A DNA stretch of 17,316 nucleotides from Spirochaetales bacterium. GTDB lineage: Bacteria > Spirochaetota > Spirochaetia > JABMQR01. Shown piece after piece: positions 7,374-13,764 of the stretch (position 1 is the stretch's first letter; each line of letters starts with the position of its first letter). The notes under the pieces were generated by a model, which saw only the letters and a list, made by a program, of their open reading frames with translations, did not search any database and had not been told where the DNA came from. Where the stretch lies: contig JAGLNY010000094.1 in NCBI GenBank assembly GCA_023139255.1, positions 1 through 17,316 of the forward strand. Reading direction: 5' to 3'. A program made the position numbers and the translations under genes.

Positions 7374-8540
7374 TTAAAATGAATCTTTAATTATTTGTAA
7401 AATATCTTCACGATTAGGCATTGCCGGGTCGTTTTCTATAGAACCGCCCATATACCGGATAACGCCATCAGCAGCCTTTTCTATATCTTTTTCCCGCAGT
7501 CCCTGTTTAGAGAGAGGAGTGTTAAGGCCTAAATCATTAATTACGGACTCAACCTCTTCCAAACTCTCTTCGAGAGAACAGGAGAATGTTCCCGGATACT
7601 CGTCGCGAAGAAACATAGCTATATTTTTAAACTTATTCGGAGCAGATTTCATTGAAAATCTCATAGTTGCCGGTGTCATTGCTGCCAGGGTCTCTCCATG
7701 TATGGTTCCAGCAACTCCCCCGATAGAGTGTGCCAATCCATGGCAAAGTGTTACCACACCAACTGAAATTGCCATCCCGGCGAGTGTATTAGCAAAAGCC
7801 ATCCCATTTCGAGCCTCTCGATCCTCACCGTTTTTTACGGCTCTTCTCACAAATTTCCCAACAAGTCTTATTGCCTGTTCACAATACAGATCAGTTACAG
7901 GAGTAGAGAGTATAGCTGTGTAAGCCTCAATAGCATGCGCAAGTGTGTCAAATCCTGTTGAAGCAGTAGCCTGTTCCGGTAGAGTATACATAAGTTCAGG
8001 ATCAACAATTGCAACTTTTGCAAAGGTATAATCAGATCCAATCCCCGGTTTTTCAGCTGTCTCTTTATTTGTAATAACTGACCACTGAGTACATTCACTT
8101 CCTGTTCCGGAAGTAGTAGTTAATGCGATAATAGGAAATGTTTTATCGGTTATATCTTCTACTGGGTCGCCCATGCAGAAATCCCAGATAGGTTTGTCAT
8201 GGCCGAGAACAATAGCAATTCCCTTTGCCGCATCAATTGCACTTCCACCGCCAAGCCCAATTACCATATCGCAGCCAGCTGTCAATGCTGCTGCAGCACC
8301 TGCATCTATCTGAGTATTCAACGGATTTGGATTCACTTCTCCATAATGTATTGAATCAACTCCGCTCTCTTTTAGAATATTTTGTAATCGTGCTACAAGT
8401 CCTATCTCCCTGAAATAGTCTCCTGTAGTAACGATAATTGCTTTTTTCCCATACGCACTTGTATATATTCCTGTTTCATTTATTTTCCCTTCACCAAATA
8501 CTAATTTTACTGGTGTATAACAAAAAAAATCTTTAATCAT
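7374..8540 (-). CDS. Iron-containing alcohol dehydrogenase
   Basis: 388 residues, typical of group III (Fe-type) alcohol dehydrogenases such as FucO or 1,3-propanediol dehydrogenase. It interconverts an alcohol and an aldehyde (or ketone) with NAD(P). Visible: GGGS dinucleotide-binding loop at 97-100, TTTSGTGSE at about 141-149, and the four metal ligands Asp198, His202, His267 and His281. That spacing is very close to E. coli FucO. The start at 8540 is chosen because AGGAGG lies 8 bases upstream. An ATG at 8594 would add 18 poorly conserved residues and has no ribosome-binding site. It sits between the FAD oxidoreductase gene (76 bases upstream) and the aldehyde oxidoreductase gene (15 bases downstream). 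This suggests that the alcohol dehydrogenase and aldehyde oxidoreductase share an aldehyde intermediate. Confidence 0.93.
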   Translation of the reverse strand: MIKDFFCYTPVKLVFGEGKINETGIYTSAYGKKAIIVTTGDYFREIGLVARLQNILKESGVDSIHYGEVNPNPLNTQIDAGAAAALTAGCDMVIGLGGGSAIDAAKGIAIVLGHDKPIWDFCMGDPVEDITDKTFPIIALTTTSGTGSECTQWSVITNKETAEKPGIGSDYTFAKVAIVDPELMYTLPEQATASTGFDTLAHAIEAYTAILSTPVTDLYCEQAIRLVGKFVRRAVKNGEDREARNGMAFANTLAGMAISVGVVTLCHGLAHSIGGVAGTIHGETLAAMTPATMRFSMKSAPNKFKNIAMFLRDEYPGTFSCSLEESLEEVESVINDLGLNTPLSKQGLREKDIEKAADGVIRYMGGSIENDPAMPNREDILQIIKDSF

Positions 8541-8616
8541 TTCCTTATCCTCCTGCATCAAGTCTTCTGTAGTTCCGGCCAGATTTCCCATCATTCATAG
8601 TAAAGGCAATCGTATT

Positions 8617-10095
8617 CTATTGATCATTCCTAGTTGTGAAAAAGACCGGAATGTTAGGCTCACTTATCTCATTTCTTACAAATGTTTGCAATGTCTCACT
8701 CATAGGCCAGGTAAGTTGTACATGCTGTTCTTCAAGTTTTTTTCTTAACAGTGTGTGTGATATTTCATTAAGAGCACAGCTGCTTTTAACTGCCAAAGCA
8801 ATTGCATTACCTGCTCCCTGCCCCAACTGCATTATTGTCCGGGATAATCTGCAGCTTGTTGCTGCTATAGAGCTAAATGAGGCAGCCCTGCAGGCAACTA
8901 AAAGATTCTTATAACCTTTAGGAATCAAACACCTCAAAGGAATAGCATAGGGTTCTTTCAGCTCCTTACATCCGCCATCTTCTCCATGCCGATCCATAGC
9001 ATGGTCGGCTATTGCAATAGTATCTGTAAAATCCCTGTTTTTTATACCCTGGGCTATATCTTGTTCAGTTAATACATATTCGCCAATTACCCGATAGCCT
9101 TCTCTAACCCCAATATCTGGTGAAAATGAGCGAATTTTAAAGCGTTGAAATTCAGGATATTTGTGTTGAAAATTATGCCACCAGGAAAAAATTCGTTTTT
9201 TACATTCAGCATACGCATCCTGATACGACATAGAAAAAAACTCTTCTCCCTGCATTGTGGGCAAAATATTCATATTTATATCACCATTTGGGAAATATAC
9301 CATTGCAGTGATAGGATAATTTGCGGCCCACCAGCAACTTTGAGGAATCTCTTGAGGAAGAGGCTCTATTGCTTTGTGCTTAATGGGAGAGATGCGGAAT
9401 ATCAAGCTTACCCCATTAATTCTATTGTTCTCTTTTTCAGGAGCTGATGTTTCATGGTAAGTTTCCCATGATTCCTGACCAATTGTCAAATCACAACCTG
9501 CTTCCCGACAGAGGTCTGCATCTCCTGTAGAATCTACAAAAAACTTTGCAAACTGTAATTCTCCATTAGAAAGTTTCAGGGCTTGAATTGAACCCGTTTC
9601 ACCTTTAACCACTTCAGTAAAACTCGTATTGAAGAGAATTTCACAATTCCCTGTTTCTTTTAACATTTCCTCTATAACTTCTGCATAAACCGCAGGTTCA
9701 AACACTATACCAAAAAGGTTGTTTCTTGCAAAAAACTCATCCTCTCGAATTGAATTCATGCCATGACGAACCATCGTATCAACATACCGTTTATCCTGAC
9801 GAATAATGGATTCTCCCCCACCAATTTCATCAAGCCCATCCCAAAGATAGTGCCGTCCACTTCCATAAATCCCAACTGAATATGGAATTTTTTTCAAACG
9901 TTTGTATATCTCAAATGGAAATCCTGTTCCTCCAGCTACCGGTTCCCAAGCATTAACCCCACATCTGTTGGCATTTCCGCCAAGTTCACCGGATTGCTCA
10001 ATGAGTACTGTTTTTAATCCTGCTCTGGAAGCAGCTAGTGTTGTACCGAAACCACCCGAACCACCACCGACTATACAAATGTCACAATTATTCAT
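8617..10095 (-). CDS. FAD-dependent oxidoreductase (FAD_oxidored type)
   Basis: 492 residues. A Rossmann FAD-binding start is plain: CIVGGGSGG (glycines at 10-15), with Glu33 at the end of the second strand (LIEQ) for the FAD ribose. This is followed by GGNANRCGVNAW. A second FAD-contacting motif, DSTGDAD, is at 188-194. Near the C-terminus, NLLVACRAA and QLGQGAGNAIALA complete the fold of this glucose-inhibited-division/thiazole-synthase-like superfamily. Members are often encoded beside sugar importers but few have an assigned reaction; none is assigned here. The ATG at 10095 has AGGA about 11 bases upstream. It is the first gene of the enzyme operon and is separated from the transporter operon by a terminator, so it probably has its own promoter. 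There is no signal peptide, so the enzyme should be cytoplasmic. Confidence 0.87.
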   Translation of the reverse strand: MNNCDICIVGGGSGGFGTTLAASRAGLKTVLIEQSGELGGNANRCGVNAWEPVAGGTGFPFEIYKRLKKIPYSVGIYGSGRHYLWDGLDEIGGGESIIRQDKRYVDTMVRHGMNSIREDEFFARNNLFGIVFEPAVYAEVIEEMLKETGNCEILFNTSFTEVVKGETGSIQALKLSNGELQFAKFFVDSTGDADLCREAGCDLTIGQESWETYHETSAPEKENNRINGVSLIFRISPIKHKAIEPLPQEIPQSCWWAANYPITAMVYFPNGDINMNILPTMQGEEFFSMSYQDAYAECKKRIFSWWHNFQHKYPEFQRFKIRSFSPDIGVREGYRVIGEYVLTEQDIAQGIKNRDFTDTIAIADHAMDRHGEDGGCKELKEPYAIPLRCLIPKGYKNLLVACRAASFSSIAATSCRLSRTIMQLGQGAGNAIALAVKSSCALNEISHTLLRKKLEEQHVQLTWPMSETLQTFVRNEISEPNIPVFFTTRNDQ

Positions 10096-10122
10096 TACTT
10101 AATTCTTCCTATACGGAGCCAA

Positions 10123-10155
10123 TTAATAAATCGTTCAGCTGTATTGTTAAATACA
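10123..10155 (-). promoter_or_regulatory. Possible promoter and operator of the enzyme operon
   Basis: On the - strand TTAACA (10145-10150) and TATTAA (10123-10128) are separated by 16 bases, giving a possible -35/-10 pair about 20 bases before the likely transcription start of the FAD oxidoreductase gene. A palindrome, TGTATT-4-AATACA, at 10140-10155 overlaps the -35 element and could bind a regulator. The -10 match is only moderate and the region is AT-rich, so chance is a real possibility. Confidence 0.35.
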
Positions 10156-10173
10156 AAAATACATATTTCTGAT

Positions 10174-10208
10174 ATAAAAAAGATGACCCAAGTTGCCCCA
10201 GGTCATCT
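10174..10208 (-). terminator. Intrinsic terminator of the importer operon
   Basis: Perfect 8-base arms AGATGACC (10181-10188) and GGTCATCT (10201-10208) with a 12-base loop. On the - strand they are followed by a run of six T. It lies 17 bases beyond the stop of the binding-protein gene and is a textbook Rho-independent terminator. It separates the importer transcript from the enzyme operon downstream. Confidence 0.9.
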
Positions 10209-10224
10209 GGAGAAAAGATATCCA

Positions 10225-11718
10225 CTATTTTGAATCCACCCAAATATCTAATTGTTTTTGCATTTCGACAATAATTTTCTCAGCGCCTGCTTCATTAAGC
10301 TTCTCAATAAATTCAGGAAGCAGTTCATCAGGATCTGCAGTTCCGGTGATTAATGCAGGAGCATAGGAATCATAGACACTTAGAACATTAGTTAGTTCAC
10401 TTTTCATCATAGATGGATCAAATACAAATCCAAGAAGAGGAGACGCTTTTGCTGATTCATTCAATTCTATTGTCTGTTCCCAAACATCATCTGGTTGATT
10501 CCCAATGAGATATGCATTGAACTGGCTACCCATACCCCAGGCAGCATTGGGGAACCAACCACTATTCTCAATAAGCTCTATTCTATTAGCATCAATTTTG
10601 TTGTAATTAATACCTTCTAAACCAAATATTGCAAGATTATAGAGCTCTTTGTTCGTATTAATCTCATTAATAAACTGCATAGCCTTTTCAGGATTTTCTG
10701 ATTGCCTTACAATTCCTGATAACGTAACAACGACACTATTTGTATTAACATACGGTGTATCAAGCACTTGAACGGCAATATCAAAACCACCGTTTCGAGC
10801 CTTCAAGTCTGCCGAATCTCCAGGTTTATGATTACCCCATTCAGCTACTACATTCCCTGTTTTTGCAACTCCTGCCATATCTGTAATAACTGCTGCATCC
10901 TTTTGTATAAAACCGGCTTTATACCATTTGTGCATAAGTTGAACATGTTCTTCAAATTCAGGTGTTGCAAATTGATTAATAACGGTAAAAGACATATCAT
11001 TAAATCGAATTACACCTGGGGTTTTTGCATCAGCAACTTCATCCAATTGATAGTAGTGTAATACTGAAGCCCAAATTCCAGTTTTTGTAAGAAACCAGGG
11101 GATTACATTCTTGGGTTCATTATCCTTAACGTCCTGCAGAAAGGGTTCAATATCCTCTAGTTTCGTCCATTCAGCAATATCATACCCATACTTGTCCAGG
11201 AAACGTTCCTGAACTCTAAACCCGTTACTTCTTGCCAGAATCTGGTAATTGGGCACACCCATTATTGAACCATTAACTTTTACCGCTTCCCAATACTTTG
11301 CAGGAATCTGATCCTTTATACCCTGACCATATTCATTTAACAAATCATCAAGCGGCAACAGTCCACCTTTTGAAACAACCTGATAAAAATTTCCTCCCCA
11401 GGATTGTGAGCTGATGAAGGTAACATCCAAAGCATCTCCTGCTGCCATCATCAGGTTGAGTTTCTGAGTAAATTCACCTTTCGATAAAGGAAGAATGTCA
11501 ACATTGATGCCAAGTTTTGACCCAAGGATTTCATTCATCGCTGCTTCGACATCCGCCTCACCTGATTCAGGGTTAATTCTGAGAGCCCATTTAATTTGAG
11601 CAATCTCTTTGACGCCCTCCCGTGCAGAAGTCTCTTGCTGCCCAACCGAGAAAACGGGCATTGCCAATAGAAAGAAAATGAGTGTAACTCCTAATAGAAT
11701 TTTCACTTTTACGTTCAT
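10225..11718 (-). CDS. Extracellular solute-binding protein of a carbohydrate ABC importer
   Basis: 497 residues, the LplA/YtcQ-like size class of family 1 solute-binding proteins. It captures the substrate outside the membrane and hands it to the permeases encoded upstream. The N-terminus is a secretion signal: basic MNVKVK, hydrophobic core 7-22, then VFSVGQQET. There is no lipobox cysteine, so it is predicted to be cleaved and released into the periplasm, or to stay anchored by its signal. Such Cys-less 'GQQE' starts are familiar in spirochaete binding proteins. The mature part has the mixed alpha/beta composition of the family, with GDALDVTFISS and later WGNHKPGD. The start at 11718 is supported by GGAGG 6 bases upstream. 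It is the third and last gene of the importer operon, and an intrinsic terminator follows. Ligand: probably an oligosaccharide or glycoside; not determinable here. Confidence 0.9.
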   Translation of the reverse strand: MNVKVKILLGVTLIFFLLAMPVFSVGQQETSAREGVKEIAQIKWALRINPESGEADVEAAMNEILGSKLGINVDILPLSKGEFTQKLNLMMAAGDALDVTFISSQSWGGNFYQVVSKGGLLPLDDLLNEYGQGIKDQIPAKYWEAVKVNGSIMGVPNYQILARSNGFRVQERFLDKYGYDIAEWTKLEDIEPFLQDVKDNEPKNVIPWFLTKTGIWASVLHYYQLDEVADAKTPGVIRFNDMSFTVINQFATPEFEEHVQLMHKWYKAGFIQKDAAVITDMAGVAKTGNVVAEWGNHKPGDSADLKARNGGFDIAVQVLDTPYVNTNSVVVTLSGIVRQSENPEKAMQFINEINTNKELYNLAIFGLEGINYNKIDANRIELIENSGWFPNAAWGMGSQFNAYLIGNQPDDVWEQTIELNESAKASPLLGFVFDPSMMKSELTNVLSVYDSYAPALITGTADPDELLPEFIEKLNEAGAEKIIVEMQKQLDIWVDSK

Positions 11719-11724
11719 AAAAAA

Positions 11725-11755
11725 CCTCCAATATTATTTATCCCCATTATTGAGG
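11725..11755 (-). promoter_or_regulatory. Hairpin covering the binding-protein ribosome-binding site
   Basis: In the 41-base gap between permease and binding-protein genes, TATTGAGG (11748-11755) can pair with CCTCCAATA (11725-11733) with one bulged base. On the mRNA this places the GGAGG ribosome-binding site in a stem of eight pairs. It could tune translation or shield the 3' part of the message. An overlapping AATATT repeat (11730-11735 and 11756-11761) offers an alternative fold. Confidence 0.35.
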
Positions 11756-11759
11756 AATA

Positions 11760-12632
11760 TTACCCTTTGATTGAGCCTACAGTAATTCCTTTTACAAAAT
11801 ACTTTTGGAAAAATGGAAGCACCAGCAATATAGGACCGGCAGCTAACACTGCCATAGCCATGCGTGCTGATTCACTTGGAAAATTTATAGTTTCAATAAC
11901 ACCCGCATCAGCTGCTACACGTGACATCTCTTCGATATTTACCATAATGTTATAGAGCCATAACTGAAGTGGCATTAATTCAGTATTATTGATATACAGC
12001 AATCCCAGAAACCAATCATTCCAATAGCGAAGCATCATTAACAGCCCTACCGATGCAAGTGCAGGCTTCGATAAAGGAAGCGTTATTCGAAAAAAAACAG
12101 TAAACTGGTTTGCCCCATCCATTTCACATGATTCAAAAAGCTCTTCAGGAATAGAGGCAAAAAAAGTTCTCAAAAGCATCGTAAACCAACCCCAAACCAG
12201 ATAGGGAACAATTAAGGCTAAATAGGTGTTTTTCATGCCCAATGTCTGAGCAATATTAATGTACCAGGGAACCAGCCCCGGATTGAAAATGATCGTAAAG
12301 AATACAAAATAGGTTAATGGCCGCTTGAACTTAAAATTCTTTCTGGAAAGGGAAAACGCAAGCATACTCATTATAAGGAGACCCAGCAGGGTCCCTAATA
12401 CTGTTACGATGATAGAAACACGGTAACTACTAAAAAGTTGCTGAGGAGAGGCAAAAATATATTTATACGCATCCCAGGAAATACTTTTGGGTATGATTCT
12501 ATAGCCAAAAGTATATATATCTTCAACATGTGAGATGGAAATTGAGACTACTGCAACTATTGGATAGATAAAGAGCGCTGTAAAAATTGAGAGAATAATA
12601 ATAGTATTGGTTTTTCTTCCTGCTAGTTTCAT
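11760..12632 (-). CDS. Carbohydrate ABC importer permease (LplC/YtcP-like)
   Basis: 290 residues, the second inner-membrane permease of the importer (CUT1-type, MalG-like). Hydrophobic segments occur at about 10-32, 72-95, 105-122, 136-155, 190-205 and 258-277, so six membrane spans are likely. The cytoplasmic loop that docks on the ATPase is visible as ESCEMDGA...ITLP (residues 167-186). This is the EAA motif with Ser-Cys in place of Ala-Ala. The C-terminus KYFVKGITVGSIKG is characteristic of LplC/YtcP proteins. The ATG at 12632 lies 16 bases after the other permease gene, with a modest AGG-type ribosome-binding site. No ATPase gene is present in the operon, so a shared MsmX/UgpC-like ATPase encoded elsewhere is expected. 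Confidence 0.93.
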   Translation of the reverse strand: MKLAGRKTNTIIILSIFTALFIYPIVAVVSISISHVEDIYTFGYRIIPKSISWDAYKYIFASPQQLFSSYRVSIIVTVLGTLLGLLIMSMLAFSLSRKNFKFKRPLTYFVFFTIIFNPGLVPWYINIAQTLGMKNTYLALIVPYLVWGWFTMLLRTFFASIPEELFESCEMDGANQFTVFFRITLPLSKPALASVGLLMMLRYWNDWFLGLLYINNTELMPLQLWLYNIMVNIEEMSRVAADAGVIETINFPSESARMAMAVLAAGPILLVLPFFQKYFVKGITVGSIKG

Positions 12633-12648
12633 TGTTTACCTACCCATA

Positions 12649-13578
12649 CTAGAGAATCTCATTGCCGGAACTTAATTTTTTTATTGCAAAATTTGACAAG
12701 AGAACAACAATCAATCCACAGACAGATTGGTAGAGACCGACTGCTGTACCAATCCCAATATCCCCGGTTACTCTTATAGTCCTCAGGATGAACGTATCAA
12801 TGACATCCGTAGTAGGATATAAGAGGCCGCTATCTCGCGTAACCATAAAAAATAGACCAAAATCTGCAAAAAATATCCTGCCTAATTTTAAGAAAATCAT
12901 CATCACAATAACCGGGGCTATCGATGGTAATATTATTTTCCTGTTTATAGTAAAGCTGTTAGCACCATCTATTTTTGCCGCCTCAAATAGTGATTTACCA
13001 ATAGCCATCATGGCAGCATAAAAAATTATGACATTGTAGCCGACTACTTTCCAAAAATTTATAATGGTTAACAGCCAGGGCCAATAGGCTGGATCGTTAT
13101 ACCAAAGGATCGATTTAAATCCAAAAAAGATAATTATTCGATTTAGCAAACCAAGATCAGCATTGAGAAATGCAAAGGTAATAAAAGCCGTAACAGGCCA
13201 TGAAAGAAAATAGGGTAAAAACATGCTAGTCTGAAACACTTTTATTAATGATCGATTATTAATCTGGTATAATAATAGTGCAATAATCAAAGAACCAACT
13301 ATTGAAGTTACAATAAACAAAGAATTTAACAACAGTGTGTTTCGAATTATTCTGAAAGCAGTAATTGATTCAAACAAGAATTTAAAGTTTTTGAAACCTA
13401 TCCATTTACTTCCCCAAAGCCCCACATCATAGCGAAAGTCCTTGAATGCCAGAACCAAACCATTTAGCGGAAGGTACTGAATAATAAAAAGCAAAAAAAC
13501 ACCGGGAAGTGTTAAGATCAAATATTCGAATGTTTTACCACTCTTTCGTCTGCTTAATGTTTTTCTAGTCTTTACCAC
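12649..13578 (-). CDS. Carbohydrate ABC importer permease (LplB-like)
   Basis: 309 residues, the first gene of the importer operon and the MalF-like partner permease. A basic N-terminus (KTRKTLSRRKSGK) precedes about six membrane spans, the first at about 18-36. IQYLPLNGLVLAFKDF after the first span is typical of LplB proteins. The EAA loop is complete: E199-A-A-K-I-D-G205, with the ILP at 216-218. The start is a GTG at 13578 with AGGAG 5 bases upstream; no better ATG exists nearby. A leader of about 75 bases separates it from the proposed promoter. It is divergent from the membrane-bound AraC regulator gene, the usual arrangement when the regulator controls the importer. Its base composition is clearly more AT-rich than that of the enzyme operon. 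Confidence 0.93.
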   Translation of the reverse strand: MVKTRKTLSRRKSGKTFEYLILTLPGVFLLFIIQYLPLNGLVLAFKDFRYDVGLWGSKWIGFKNFKFLFESITAFRIIRNTLLLNSLFIVTSIVGSLIIALLLYQINNRSLIKVFQTSMFLPYFLSWPVTAFITFAFLNADLGLLNRIIIFFGFKSILWYNDPAYWPWLLTIINFWKVVGYNVIIFYAAMMAIGKSLFEAAKIDGANSFTINRKIILPSIAPVIVMMIFLKLGRIFFADFGLFFMVTRDSGLLYPTTDVIDTFILRTIRVTGDIGIGTAVGLYQSVCGLIVVLLSNFAIKKLSSGNEIL

Positions 13579-13659
13579 AACTTCTCCTGGATCATCAATA
13601 ATGTAAATAATTTTATATCCGCTGAAGGTGGTTTAATAGTCCTAAAATTTAAGTGTTTC

Positions 13660-13688
13660 TGTATAAACATAGTGCAAAAACCAGACAA
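13660..13688 (-). promoter_or_regulatory. Likely promoter of the importer operon
   Basis: On the - strand TTGTCT (13683-13688) and TATACA (13660-13665) are spaced by exactly 17 bases. Each matches the sigma-70 consensus at four of six positions. Transcription would start near 13653, giving a leader of about 75 bases before the GTG start of the first permease gene. It lies inside the 186-base divergent control region shared with the regulator gene. Confidence 0.5.
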
Positions 13689-13735
13689 ATGTATGAAAAA
13701 ATGGATTTAGAGTTATATTATCAAACTTGGTGATG

Positions 13736-13759
13736 TATAATCTCCCTACAGAAGGGAGA
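13736..13759 (+). promoter_or_regulatory. -10 box and palindrome at the regulator gene start
   Basis: A perfect TATAAT stands at 13736-13741; the -35 region 17 bases upstream (TTATAT) is poor. The last T begins a palindrome, TCTCCC-7-GGGAGA (13741-13759), whose right arm contains the ribosome-binding site. If transcription starts near 13748, the left arm would be outside the mRNA, and the palindrome would act as a DNA operator. If transcription starts upstream, it would form an RNA hairpin hiding the ribosome-binding site. Confidence 0.45.
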
Positions 13760-13764
13760 TGCAG

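Noticed and set aside
8541..8594. Upstream ATG start for the alcohol dehydrogenase
   Set aside because: No ribosome-binding site, while AGGAGG stands 8 bases before the ATG at 8540; the extra residues do not fit the family.
13579..13764. Riboswitch in the divergent control region
   Set aside because: No known aptamer pattern is recognisable; the region is AT-rich with only promoter-like elements and one short palindrome.
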